A stretch of DNA of 64,000 bases, taken from contig OY829652.1 in the NCBI GenBank assembly GCA_963691815.1, positions 2,582,567 to 2,646,566 of the forward strand, read 5' to 3'. This DNA is from Echiichthys vipera. Its lineage: Eukaryota; Chordata; Actinopteri; Perciformes; Trachinidae. The position numbers and the translations under genes were made by a program. The notes beneath the pieces are model-generated. The model searched no databases and was not told the DNA's origin. It saw nothing but the letters and a program-made list of their open reading frames with translations. Below are positions 46,787 to 58,039 of the stretch, one piece after another (within the stretch, counting starts at the first letter, position 1; each line of letters begins with the position of its first letter).

Positions 46787-47094
46787 GGCGGCTGTGGCTC
46801 AGTGGAAGAGTGGGTAGTCCTCCATTCGAGAGATTGGCAGTGCGATCCCATTCTCCCTCGGTACCCATGTCGAAGTGTCCTTGGGCAAGACACTGAACCC
46901 CGAATTGCTCCCTGTGCTGCGCATGGGTGTGTGAATGTGTTGTGAATGGTTACATTAGATGGTCTGTAGATGTCCACTGCCATCAGTGTGAATGTCTGTG
47001 TGAACGGGTGAATGTGACAAACACTGTGAAAGCGCCTTGAGTAGTCAGAAGACCAGAAAGGCGCTTTATAAGTACAAGTCCATTTACCATTCAT
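46787..47094 (+). mobile_element. tRNA-like SINE, copy 3
   Basis: GGGCGGCTGTGGCTCAGTGG (A-box-like), CAGTGCGATCCC (B-box-like), TGTCCTTGGGCAAGACACTG and an end reading AAAGGCGCTTTATAAGTACA then CCATTTACCAT, a common teleost dispersed element. An inverted partial copy is at 63213-63345. Confidence 0.7.
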
Positions 47095-47096
47095 GC

Positions 47097-47340
47097 CTAT
47101 GTTAAACGGGTCCAAAAGGGTTCCCCGAGTCTCTGCCTCTGCTGATTTAGTTCAGTTACGGTTAGGGTCAGGGTTAGGGGTTACTGTTAGGGTCAGGGTT
47201 AGGGGGCAGTGTTAGGGTCTACATAGGCCTATCCCAGGGAATTTGGCACTGATTTTGGAAAAAATAAGAGACAGGGGAACATAGGACCCTTTCTGTGAAA
47301 AGTATCCGATGCTCCGCGGTCACAGACAAAGCGGGAAACA
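47097..47340 (+). repeat. Dispersed repeat with TTAGGG-like runs
   Basis: GTTAGGGTCAGGGTTAGGGG occurs twice within it. The flanks match 41395-41590, so the telomere-like motif belongs to a dispersed repeat. Confidence 0.6.
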
Positions 47341-48882
47341 CAGGTACGCTCCTCATTAACTGATAAGTGTTAAACATTAAGGCTGAGGCTGACGGGAATG
47401 TTGTTAGTTCTGCAGGCAATTGGTCATAAACCAAAGTAATAAACAAATCAAAATGTTGATGTGATGATGGCGCTGCATAAAGATTTAAGGGATCACCAAA
47501 GTTATTACCATTCATTCTCCAAAGACCATGAATGTCTAAACTCAATTTCATCACAATCCATCCAGTAGGTATAATTCCAGTCTGGACCAAAGCGGTGGAC
47601 CAACATTTCTGTCCTTAAGGGAGCCGTGCCAGGAGCGTGGTTAACAATCACGAGGGTTGGCTCGCACTGACAGTTTCCCGCTCGTCCTCATATGGATCCA
47701 GTTAGTCGGAGTTCAGCTGCTTTTTGCCATTTCGCCGTGTCTGCCTGAGACAAAACATCAAACTGAGTCTCACATGTCAGTTTGGGGGGTCTTTCTTGTG
47801 GTCTGGAGTTTCCGTGTTTCCAGGCCTTTCGGTGGTTTGGAGGACAGCCTGAGTGGCTTCACCGCACTCTGTTTGTCTTGGATCAGCATCACCAGAAAAA
47901 CCATCAAGCTGGGAGGATTATGAAACCCGGTGGGAGCCTGAAGAAATGCTTTCCTAAGCTGAGACGGACACGAAGGAACTTCATGAGAAATTAAAGGCGT
48001 TTCAAAATGTTTGAGAAAACATTTTGACAATTTATTGGTGACTGTAACTTCTTCCACTTTCTTCTCCAGCTCTCCGGTCACTGATCCATACCCACGATTA
48101 CTGCGATCGTAAAGTTTTTCGTGCCGTAACATAAAACAGAACATCAGCTGAGTGAAAAGTTGAAATGATCGGAGATGCCTCAGCCCGCCGGTGGTTTTTC
48201 CTGCTCTGCTGCTCTGGTTACAAGCCCGCAAACAGAATGATGGGAGATTTTCCGTGGCGTCTTTGGAGGCAATCTCGGTGGCCGTGTTTCCCAAGAGTGG
48301 GGTCGCAATGTCTTCCATCCCATCCCCCGACTTTGGAAAAACTGAAATATGAATTACTTGCATATGAGGGGGCGCCAGGAGCAATTAGATGGGGCTCTTA
48401 CATAAAGAACTGGAGGGAGCAGTTTCAGTTTCAGCAGAGCCACAAAGAGACTAACCATGTATTTGAGTATGTGTAACTGAGTGTATACAGAATGGGGTTT
48501 TAAGCCCTAAGGTTTTTAAGCTTTGAAGATGTATGTCCTAAATAAAAAGTACAGATTTAATGTAAGCCAGGTCTCTAAGTCACTGGTGAGAGTTTTAAAG
48601 GGTGAAAAGTAAGAGAGAGGGGAGAGCTTATCCAGATCTCTCTCCCTGTTCATGCTGTCTCTGCTGCTATGGGATTTGAACCTGCATCCTTTTCATCACA
48701 GTCCCGCTCCCCCTGAGAACAGGGGAGCTTTGTGTTTTTGTTGTGTTGTGGAATTTGGTGCATTCACTTCAGTGATCATCACTCATGTGTCCCCTCACAG
48801 GCCTGGCTGATTATGCTCACTGAACCACATAATGTGTTTATTTTCTATCCAAACATGTCAATTCTCTCCTCTGCCTGTGCAG
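47341..48882. other. 5' flank of the hyaluronidase gene, no clear feature
   Basis: An open - strand frame of 204 codons (47770-48384) has no recognised family. A non-coding first exon and promoter of the hyaluronidase gene may lie here but cannot be placed. Confidence 0.4.
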
Positions 48883-48915
48883 GACCACTAATTGCTACAT
48901 GAGGAATCAGGGGCC

Positions 48916-49851
48916 ATGGCGGTGATGGGGCTCCGTCTCCTGGCACTGGCCCTGTGGGTTGGCGTTGGAGTAAAGCTCCAAGTTCGGGGTGACCCGATGA
49001 AGTCGGCCCGGGCACCTCTGATCCCTCACCGCCCTTTTGTTGTAGTGTGGAATGCTCCTACTGAGTCCTGCCGCCTAAGATTCAAGGTGGACCTGGACCT
49101 CAGTGTGTTTGACATCGTAGCAAACCTGAATGAAACCCTAAGTGGACCAAATGTCACCATATTCTACCACAGCCACTTGGGATACTACCCATACTACTCC
49201 AGCTCTGGGGTCCCTATCAATGGTGGACTGCCGCAGAACCAGAGCATCTCCAAACACCTGAGCAAGGCCCGTGCAGACATTGACAAGCTGATCCCCCACA
49301 AGGATTTTCGAGGCCTGGGTGTCATCGATTGGGAGAACTGGAGGCCTCAGTGGGTCCGAAACTGGGGCGCCAAGGACATCTATCGCAACAAGTCTAAGGA
49401 ACAGATCCGGAAACTTCACCCAAACTGGCCGGAGAGCAAGGTGGAGAAGGAAGCAAAGGAAGGTTTTGAGAGGGCTGGGCAGACCTTCATGAACCTGACC
49501 TTGGCATTGGCTGAAGGTCGCAGACCTGACGGGCTGTGGGGGTTTTACCTGTTCCCAGACTGCTACAACTACGGGTATAAGCAGCACCCCCAACGGTACA
49601 CCGGCGAATGCCCCAACGTTGAGCACGTACGCAATGACCACCTGATGTGGCTTTGGAAGGAGAGCACGGCCCTCTTCCCGTCCATCTACCTGGACTATGA
49701 GCTCAAGTCCTCCCCCAACACTGTCAAGTTCGTCCACTATAGAGTCAAGGAAGCCATGAGGATCGCGTCCATCGCCCGTACAGACTTCACATTGCCCGTG
49801 TTTGTCTACTCAAGACCTTTCTACGCCTACACCTTTGTGGTTCTTACAGAG
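48916..49851 (+). CDS. hyal4: Hyaluronidase coding exon 1 (catalytic domain)
   Basis: 312 codons from the ATG at 48916 (GCCATGG, a strong Kozak context); a second in-frame ATG is three codons on. The exon starts at 48883 after TGTGCAG, leaving 33 bases of 5' UTR. Donor GTAAGG after LTE. It holds both catalytic acids. Confidence 0.92.
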
Positions 49852-52193
49852 GTAAGGTTTTCAGTTCTTAGTTTGAATTGTTTCACAAATTAATCAAAAT
49901 GCTTTACAGTATCATTATTATAGTAAAGAACGTACCTTAATGATGCTTTCTCAGACACGTATCAGCCTGTTTGTAGCCCCGAGAGCATTTGTAGACTATG
50001 AAGAAGTTGAAGAGAAGGACTGAACAGTTATAGTTGGATTCATGTTTTTACAAGGCTAAAAATGCCCCTGTCATGTTTCAGAGCGACCTGGTTCACACCA
50101 TCGGGGAGAGTGCTGTCTTGGGAGCGTCAGGCGTCGTCCTCTGGGGATCATCAGAGTATGCACGATCACAGGTAACACTTAAAAGTATTACAGAACAAAT
50201 TGTTGAATCTCTTATCTATAATCTATTTATTCAGCTGTCTGCAGTGGCTTTGTGGAGTATTCATGTAAACACAAGGTTTAAGACCAATAACACTCACTCA
50301 CTCTTCAGCCTCTTATCCGGGGTCGGGTCTCGGGGGCAGCAGCTCTAGCAGGGGACCCCAAACTTCCCTTTCCCGGGCCACATTAACCAGCTCTAACTGG
50401 GGGATCCTGAGGCGTTCCCAGGCCAGTGTGGAGATCTAATCTCTCCACCTGGTCCTGGGTCTTCCCCGAGGCCTCCTCCCAGCTGGACGTGCCTGGAACA
50501 CCTCCCTAGGGAGGCGCCCAGGGTTCATCCTTACCAGATGATCCTGAACCACCTCAACTGGCTCCTTTCAACGCAAAGGAGCAGCGGCTCTACTCCGAGT
50601 TCCTCACGGATGCTGAACTTCTCCCCCTCTCTCTCTAAGGGAGACTCCAGACCCCCTCCTGAGGAAACACACTTCGGCCACTTGTACCCGAACCTTGTTC
50701 TTTCGGTCATGACCAATAAGGCTGAATAATTACAGTTATTTACATTTTGCAACCTGGGCGAACCAGATCGTGCTGTGTCCAGAGCCAGAGAGCAGCACAC
50801 TCTTCTCTGGTTTAATCCCACAGATTTTCTCTCTGCTTATGCCCAGCAGCTAGGAGGCAAGACACAGGGACGTCTTGGGTCTTGAGGAGTCTGTCACTGT
50901 CCGCCATGCTGCAGGCTGCTTAGTAGTTAACTGATTGGATGCAACCAGTATAGTTGCTTCAGTGTTGAATTAATTCTACCAGCACCAGATTGTGATGCTG
51001 ACATGATATTTGCAGTAAAGACAAAGGGTTAGAACTGATTTAAGTGGTGCACACGTCGTTCGCCAACATGCACTACAAAGATGTTTACGAAACTCACGAA
51101 GCTAAACTCAATACAAAAATCTTCGAATTCACTTAAGATCAAATCAAAGTAACAGCCTAAAACTGAAGCCATGTTATGCTATAGACGTACCCCTATATTA
51201 TAGTATGCATTACATAAAAAGCCACAAAGCATTAGAGAGCCACAAATGTTAATAGAGAGCATGCAGTCACTCTGCATAAAACAAGGCCTCATCATTTAAA
51301 ACGTCCTTATTCTCTGCTCCACAACTGAACATTTCCAAAAACAGTGATTTTTTTTCTGACAGTCAAAAACCCGGAGACACAGAGACACAGCATCTAATTT
51401 ATGTGTGAAAGTCGCAAGAATTTCCGTTGGTTTCTGTGGATTGTTTAACATCCTGTTTACAGCAGACTTGACTGTAAATCGAGTTATATAAATATCACTG
51501 AAGAGGACATTTTCAAAAGAAAGGAGCCAATTCTCACTGGAGTTAAACATTTCCATGGTCTGTCGTCAAACTCCTGAAATCTTTTACGGATCACTGTGAA
51601 GTCCTGGAAACTACGAACACTCCCTTCTCTCCTATTTGGACAGAAAAGGTTTTGCATGTTTTTGAATAATGCCGGTGTCTCTTGTCTCCTTTGTCCTCCA
51701 GAGAAACTGTCTGACGGTAAAGAAGTACATCGACGGTCCGCTGGGACATTATGTCATCAACGTTACCTCCGCCTCCAAGCTGTGCAGCAAAGCGCTTTGC
51801 AAGAAGAACGGCCGGTGCGTCCGCAAGAGCATGGACTCAGGCGCTTACCTGCACCTGAACCCACGCTTCTTCCACATCCGGCGAAACCCGGCGCCCAGGG
51901 GCCCCCGCTTCCATGTCAGTGGCCACCTCAACAACCACGACATCCTGGACATGAAGCACAAGTTCACCTGCCAGTGCTACCAGGGCTGGACAGGTGTTTA
52001 CTGCGAGATGCCACAGGCTCCGCCCCATCCTCCTCCTCCACCTCCCCCACCTCAGCCTGCTATCCCTCTGCCTCACCCCAGGGAGAACAGCCTCCTGGGA
52101 GACATCCTGCGTCTCCTGTCCCTCCATTTCTCCTGCCTGTGTATCATCATGTTCCTGGGACTCTGTCTGATTATCAAGTGTCTGATACTGTAG
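48916..52193 (+). CDS. hyal4: PH-20/HYAL4-type hyaluronidase, complete, three coding exons
   Basis: A glycoside hydrolase family 56 enzyme that cleaves hyaluronan or chondroitin, probably at the cell surface. Exons 48916-49851, 50082-50171 and 51702-52193 join in phase to 505 residues. Seen: signal peptide (MAVMGLRLLALALWVGVGV), RPFVVVWNAPT, catalytic Asp138 and Glu140 in GVIDWENWRPQWVRNW, GLWGFYLFPDCYNY, RNDHLMWLWKESTALFPS, TIGESAVLGASGVVLWG, an EGF-like region (CKKNGRC to CQCYQGWTGVYC), a proline-rich stalk and a hydrophobic C-terminus fitting GPI attachment. Several N-glycosylation sequons are present (NETL, NVTI, NLTL, NVTS). The HYAL4 name rests on synteny next to wasl and on motifs such as YLHLNP; spam1 or a fish-specific hyal6 name is possible. 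Substrate preference cannot be read from the sequence. Confidence 0.9.
50082..50171 (+). CDS. hyal4: Hyaluronidase coding exon 2
   Basis: 30 codons, SDLVHTIGESAVLGASGVV then LWGSSEYARSQ. Acceptor TTTCAG, donor GTAACA. A 90-base exon of this sequence is conserved across the family. Confidence 0.92.
50302..50715 (-). mobile_element. Rex3/RTE-like LINE 3' end, copy 5
   Basis: In hyaluronidase intron 2. On the - strand it still reads EELGVEPLLLCVERSQLRWF, a conserved C-terminal LINE peptide. Confidence 0.75.
51702..52193 (+). CDS. hyal4: Hyaluronidase coding exon 3 (EGF-like region, tail, stop)
   Basis: 163 codons and TAG. Acceptor CCTCCAG. It encodes RNCLTVKKYIDGPLGHYV, the Cys-rich EGF-like part, a run of prolines (HPPPPPPPPQP) and a tail LCIIMFLGLCLIIKCLIL that ends without a cytoplasmic segment. 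Confidence 0.92.
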   Translation, partial: RNCLTVKKYIDGPLGHYVINVTSASKLCSKALCKKNGRCVRKSMDSGAYLHLNPRFFHIRRNPAPRGPRFHVSGHLNNHDILDMKHKFTCQCYQGWTGVYCEMPQAPPHPPPPPPPPQPAIPLPHPRENSLLGDILRLLSLHFSCLCIIMFLGLCLIIKCLIL

Positions 52194-52371
52194 ATGCCAA
52201 GAACTAATTTTAGACGGTCGGACCTGAAGTGCTGCTGTGTCTCCAACGTCCACAGGAAAGTTGTATTGAAATGAATGAAAAACCTCCGACTTCAACAAGT
52301 AGAGTCCGTTCTAAGTAGCTGGATTTACTTCCTTTAATGTGTCTTAGTGATGATTTGAAAGAAGATTTCTA

Positions 52372-52377
52372 AATAAA
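52372..52377 (+). terminator. Hyaluronidase polyadenylation signal candidate
   Basis: AATAAA about 180 bases after the stop codon. Confidence 0.6.
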
Positions 52378-52574
52378 AGGAATATTTCACAAACAACACT
52401 TTGAACACACTAAAAAAAGTTTCTCTAAAACGTCCATAGAAACATCTTAATTTGTTTCTAAGGCTGTGACAACAACAACAACAACAACAAAAGTACTTTC
52501 ATACTTTCAATACTGACACTGTTTATGGTGCATGGATAACCTATCAATTACATCTCTGTTCCTGTAGTACAACT

Positions 52575-52775
52575 CAGAGTTAACGGAGGAATCCGGGAGA
52601 GTCGCTAACAGCCGGACGTGGCTAACAGTGATTAGCTCGGGGCAGCACGGTGAAGGCATTCAAAGGTCTTTTTTAACCACTAATGCTGCTGAAAATAACA
52701 GCAAACCTCTGCAGCAGCATGAGAAGAGTCCCTACACACAAAACAAAGCAGCAACAGCGTAGTTAGTGAAGCCAG
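52575..52775 (-). repeat. Dispersed repeat, copy 2 (inverted relative to 2905-3110)
   Basis: Reverse complement reads TGTGTAGGGACTCTTCTCAT and CAGAGGTTTGCTGTTATTTT as in copy 1. A further GTGTGTAGGGACTCTTCTCA occurs in + orientation at about 52880. Confidence 0.65.
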
Positions 52776-52800
52776 AGTTTATTAAAAGAGGGTTTTAAAG

Positions 52801-53160
52801 ACTTACCTACTGGCCCCTGTACCAGCTCCTCTCATAGTAAAGTCAATCCCAAAGGAAGGAGCCCATTGGTGCTTTGTTTTGTGTGTAGGGACTCTTCTCA
52901 CTTTTCCTACAGTCTTGTTCGTGACTCCGAGTTTATTGCTTCCATGTTCTGGTGATAGCATTTCTTGTTTTGTCAAAGTAAGTGTAGCGTTTTTTGAATT
53001 CCCGTGTTTCCATTGTTTTTCCCTCCTGGACGGGGCGCCTTTATTTTGTACTTTGTTCTGTGCCACGTTTCTCGTCGTCAAGTTAATAAATTCAGTTTTT
53101 GATCCGCTAACCTCCGCATCTGAGTCCTCATTCCTGCCTGGGCCTGACAGTGTGAATCTT
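52801..53160 (+). repeat. Possible end of an unidentified retroelement
   Basis: GTTAATAAATTCAGTTTTTG followed by CATCTGAGTCCTCATTCCTG resembles ends of teleost transposable elements that I recall; no coding part is seen. Confidence 0.3.
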
Positions 53161-53309
53161 ATATACAACTGCAAGCCACAGATGTTTCAGCCTACAGAAG
53201 GGGGGTATACTCAAAACTGTTCTAATTATGCTTCTGTGTTGTTTCTTACTAAAAGAGATAGCTCGAATAATTACCACTAATAAATGTTTACATCGGGCTA
53301 CAAGGGGGT

Positions 53310-53560
53310 GTAGTGGTGTCTGCGTGGGTTTTCTCCGGGTTCTCCGGTTTCCTCCCACAGTCCAAAGACGTGCAGGTGTTCGGGTCATTGATGACTCTAA
53401 ATCACCCGTAGGTGTGAATGGTTGTCTGTCTCTGTTCGTCTCTATGTGTCCTGTGATAGACTGGCGTCCTGTCCAGGGTGGACCCCGCCTCGCGCCCGAT
53501 GTCAGCTGGGATCGGTTCCAGCCCCCCGCGACCCCGGGATAAGCAGTTGAAGATGAATGA
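53310..53560 (-). repeat. L2-like teleost dispersed repeat, copy 3
   Basis: Inverted copy of 8553-8895: GTCTGCGTGGGTTTTCTCCG, TTTCCTCCCACAGTCCAAAG, GTCAGCTGGGATCGGTTCCA. Confidence 0.75.
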
Positions 53561-54611
53561 ATGAATGAAATGTTTACATCTCTCAGCAGTCTGCAGGGCG
53601 ACAGGGTGGAGCAGTGGTTTGCACAGTCACTGCAGACCAACATCTGTTGGTTACAGATAACGGATGGAGAACAGTTGGTAGGTGTGCCATGCAGGATCGT
53701 CTAAGCAGGAATATTTATCACTTTTAAAACGTTTGAAACTAACTAAGGAGATCTTTGACAACCAGGAGCCAGTTGCAGACAGAGCTAGTTGCTTATTTTT
53801 GCACCTGATTTCTGATCATTTAGCCGGAATTTGACTCATTTGCTGAAAAACTAGAGAAAGAGAGGGAGGGAAAGTGATGTGGGGTTGATTTTCTGCAGCA
53901 CTGGGACAAAATAAACATTACTCTTCCACAAAAACCAAAGAAAACAATCAATAAAACAAAATCCATGAAGTCGGTCCCCTCTGTTTACTTTGTTTAATTC
54001 GGTGTAATCGCTGTAACGAGGCTGACATTGCAGTCATCAGTGATTCTGTAGTTGGGTGGTGATGGTGCAGTCAGTCATATGAGTCACAGCGAGCTGCGGC
54101 GGGACGGTTTAACAATAGTCTCTGTTTGTCCCACGGGAAAGGGAGGGACGGCCGAGCGTCAAACAACTGTTTTGGGTCACGAGAGGAGGGAGGAGAAGCT
54201 TCTGTTGCAACTGGAGCTTCATGACTCAGCAGAAAGTGTCACAACAGAGTAAACTGAGGATTACAGAAGTGTTGAAGGCAGCTGATTATAAATGAAGGTC
54301 TTTAAAGTTTCATCTCTAATCTGCTGCAGCTGAAGAGAACTGCAGCTTATTAGAGTTTGTTTTAATTCAGTTATTATTGAGCCCAGTAGGTGATGGGTGG
54401 AAATATGGATTTACAGTTTTGATATTCCTGGTTATCAGCCTTACAGATGTGGGGTGGGAGGTTGCCATTAGGACCCCTTGGTGCCACTTTTTAAGAATGT
54501 GGGAGTCCCGTTGTGATTTCAGACCAAACTAACCTCACTTGGTTTGGTCTAGGTCGGTTCTGGAAAAGATTGTGGTTGTGGTTAAAATACTAAGTTTGTG
54601 ATGTAAGAAAG
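53561..54611. other. Intergenic, nothing recognised
   Basis: Only short open frames and no recognised repeat. Confidence 0.45.
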
Positions 54612-54615
54612 TTAA

Positions 54616-55249
54616 AGGTTGAATATGGAGAATGAGCAGAAAACCGCCATCTAGTGTCTTGAGATCGTCGTCGCAACAACAAAAAATAATATCACCAGTC
54701 GGGTTGCCAGGTTGGTCAGACCCGGCCCAGTAGCTCCAGGAGACCGGAGTCTGTCTAAGCCTGTTTGAACCCGTCCCCTCCAGAAAATCACAGCATCAAA
54801 ACAAGGATCAGAGGAGTTTGAGTGACAGTTAGCGTTAGCCGTTAGCATTAGCCGTTCCAGCTAAGTGCAGATGAAAGTGATGTTAGCATCAAGGAGCAGC
54901 GTAGCCATGTGGGCGTGCGTTTGAATGGCGTTCCTCTCCTTTCTCTCAGTCCATGGAGTGAATGCTCGGCCTATAGTGACTCTGGTTGGTGCCCGTCTCC
55001 GCTCACTCAGCTGCTGGGACAAAGAACGCCCCCTTCACTGAGGCTCCCAAGCAGCTGCACGATTGGCTAACTCCATTTCACCCAGTGCCAGCCTACAGTA
55101 GCTGCACCCAACAACAGACAACCCTGGGCAACCAGCAACACCCAACGCTATTGGGAAAGCAATACTTTCATTCTGTACCCCTCAAAACAGCCTGTGGGTG
55201 CATTATTTAAAAAAATATAGCTTTTAATAAAGATTCTACATTTTCAACC
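54616..55249 (-). mobile_element. GGTTGAATATG element, copy F2, full length
   Basis: Left end TTAA-AGGTTGAATATGGAGAAT, right end ATTCTACATTTTCAACC-TTAA: short inverted repeats flanked by TTAA. The body includes GGAGACCGGAGTCTGT and GCTGCTGGGACAAAGAACGC, shared with F1 and F3. Confidence 0.75.
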
Positions 55250-55253
55250 TTAA

Positions 55254-56329
55254 CTTAAAGTCACTTTTATGTCTTTTAGTCTCGGATGGGACGTGAACTC
55301 TTCTCTCTCGAGTCCAAGTCCTGTGTGTTTGACGGATCCACCTCCTTGAGTGGAGTTTGTGGTCTTTAATACTCCGTCCCTCTTCATCTGACAGCACCGC
55401 AGTTGAGCAGCTGCGTGACTCAGATGTTTGATCCAGCTTACCGACAGCCTACAGAGCCAAAATCGGGGAAGAGCAGGGCCATACTGCCTCATAATGACAA
55501 CTATTCAATCATCTGCTGATGGTACTAGACCTGGCGACCTCACTGTGACAACAAGACAGGAAGCTTCACACAATCACAGAAAAGCTGGATTGTCTCATCC
55601 TTATTAGACACATCAGAGTCTAGTCCGCACGCAAACGTGTTTATGCAAACAGGGTTTACCAAAAAACTTTTCCCTGTTAACACGACAACACTGAAAACAC
55701 AGTGTCTGTTACCCAGAATGCAGTTTTCGTGTGGACAAAAGCCCAAAACACATGAAAAAACACCCCAATCATGTATGTGTGGACCAAACCTCAGAACAAT
55801 CTTGAGCATCAGCTGGAAAACAAACACATAAACATCCGACCTGGAAGCTGTCCAGGCCAACCACAGTCTGATCTGCTGGGTTAAAGGTTCGAGACCTTAC
55901 AGAAGGGCGGGCCAAGTGCCGTCCTTTCCAGGGGACAGCGTGTCCTGTTTACACAACAAATGCTGTTTGCATACGTTGGTTTGTCCTCACGTGTCCAGAT
56001 AGTGCCCATCACACAGCCTGTGTGCTCATGTTCGCCTGCACAGAGGTCACAGACATGAGCAGCTACACTGACTCAAACATAACTCGAGCTTCACTCTCCT
56101 CTGCTCAACTCCTCTAACGTCTCTAATCCCGGTTTAAAGAAAGTAGAGGGGGAAGTATGACGTTTCTTTTTGGTACTGATGGAATTAATTCTGTGGAAAT
56201 GCACATTTTATGACTTGACATAACTTTTTTATGACAGACTAGTTTGTCAGTGCCGTGCATTATATTTGATGACTGCACGGCTGAGAACTTTATATCACGG
56301 CAAATTGCCACATAAAACTAAACACAGTA
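55254..56329. other. Intergenic, nothing recognised
   Basis: Short open frames only; none resembles a known family. Confidence 0.45.
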
Positions 56330-57135
56330 CCGTATTTTTCGGATGATAAGTCGCAGTTTTTTCATAGTTTGGCCCGGGGTGCGACTGAGGGCGCACTCAC
56401 ACTGTCCTTCCGCACCAGGCCAAAACAGTTTTTTCGGCTAAAGCCTAGTGCGTTTGACCAGTGTGAGTGCAACCGCTCCGCGCATAACTGCGGACAGCTG
56501 ACCGTCCACGGCCCGTCTGAGAGAGGTGGGCTTTTGTAAAGCACGTGCGCACGTGTACGAGCACGATGCCTAGGGCGGTTCTGAGGTCATTTCCTGTGCG
56601 CCTGTTGGGACGTAGAAAAAAGAAGGAGGGACCATGCGCGGACATTTAAAACAATGGCGGCGAAAGGTTCACGTTGGTGTGATGCGGAGGTGGAGTGTTT
56701 ACTGCAGATTTGGTCGATGAAAAGATTCAAAAACAGTCGACAAGACGCACAAAAACTCCGAGGTCTACGGAAAGATCTGGAAACAAAACCACGCATCGCC
56801 ATGACGTCATCAATGCGTGTGACGTGTTACGGCGTGATGACGTATAGGCAGCAAGAAGCATTCTCCGAGGCCCAGGTAGTGTGAGTACAAACGGGCCTGG
56901 AGGGGGGGACAAGGACCCTAAAGCACGGGGCACGGGACGGAGGCACAGTGGGAGGGCGCCCTCAGATGCTTTTGTTTGTTTGTTTTATTTTAAATTGCCT
57001 TTCAAGATTAAATGTCGTTTCTTGGTGTTAGACTTAAACTCTAGTTCGACTTATAAATGTTTTTTCCTTCTTTATTTTGCATTTTCGGCCGGTGAGACTT
57101 AAACTCAGGAGCGACTTTTAATCCGAAACATACGG
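56330..57135. mobile_element. TIR element with TA duplication, hosting a nested MITE
   Basis: Ends CCGTATTTTTCGGATGATAA and TTAATCCGAAACATACGG flanked by TA. Terminal repeats are related to those of 6780-7849. The Harbinger-like copy H8 sits inside it. Confidence 0.7.
56389..56961 (+). mobile_element. Harbinger-like MITE copy H8, nested
   Basis: GGGCGCACTCACACTGTCC at the left and GGAGGGCGCCC at the right, flanked by TGA and TCA. ORF at 56654-56884, starting MAAKGSRWCDAEVEC. Contains TGACGTCA. Confidence 0.85.
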
Positions 57136-57876
57136 TACTTCTTTTCTTTTTAAAACATGTTCATCCGTTAATCACCTTCGGATGAACCTTTGCCATAAAA
57201 CAGTGACTCTGAATGTTTCATTATGTATAAAAACATGCAGTTTGTCCAGCAAAAACACAATTAAGCAGCTTTTAGTGTTTTTTCAGCTCCGCAGAGGAGG
57301 ACTAACCACCACACACTCCACCCAGACTGTCAGCTCCACTCAGGAGCCACATTCTCTCACTCCTGACCGTGTTGTTTTTGAAATAATGACAAATACCCAA
57401 ACCCAGAGCTCAAAAACATGTTTAACCTTCAGTTTTTAGAAGTTAACGGTTTCAGTCCTTTTCTATAAGAATAAACAGATGCAGAAATGTGAATTGATCC
57501 TATTTCAAGCGCTGTTTCTCAAAGTTGATTTACCGTTGTGTGGCAGCACGGTGGAAAAAATCCCTCTGTGGCGTCTGTAGAGAAACTTTGAAGTCTGGAG
57601 TTCGGTTGTTCCACTTGTCACCGTCTTTCTCTGGAGCGCGGAAATCCTGATTTGCAAAAGGAGGAGAAGAAGAGATTAGGTGGATCTGAAACGGGATGAA
57701 GCGAAATTCACACCAGAGAAAAACACATCATTCATAAGCCTGTGCATGTTCTCATGTGTCCAGGTCGTCGTTCTCCTCAAAGCAATTTCAGTCAAAAGCA
57801 ACTGGACTTGGTTCTTTGTCTAGGAAGACGTTTCACCTCTCATCCCAGAGGCTTCATCAGTTCATGTACACATCTG
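57136..57876. other. Intergenic, nothing recognised
   Basis: From 57816 the sequence reads GGAAGACGTTTCACCTCTCA, a motif common in teleost repeats, leading into the next array. Confidence 0.4.
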
Positions 57877-58018
57877 ACCAGGACCAGGACCAGGACCAGT
57901 ACCAGGACTGGGATGGGACTGGACCAGGACCAAGTATGGGACTGGACCAGGACCAGGACCAGGACCAGGCTGGGACTGAACCAGGACCAGGACCAGGCTG
58001 GAACTGGACCAGGACGGG
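57877..58018 (+). repeat. GGACCA hexamer array
   Basis: Hexamer units GGACCA with GGGACT variants. Confidence 0.93.
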
Positions 58019-58039
58019 GCTGGGACAGGTCCAACTAAC

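Noticed and set aside
48165..48476. 103-codon + strand frame upstream of the hyaluronidase
   Set aside because: No signal peptide, domain or splice link to the gene; overlaps an opposite-strand frame of similar quality.
49138..49737. 199-codon - strand frame opposite hyaluronidase exon 1
   Set aside because: Antisense shadow of a conserved coding exon.
51596..52207. 203-codon frame overlapping hyaluronidase exon 3
   Set aside because: Out of frame with the conserved Cys-rich coding sequence, which uses the 51702-52193 frame.
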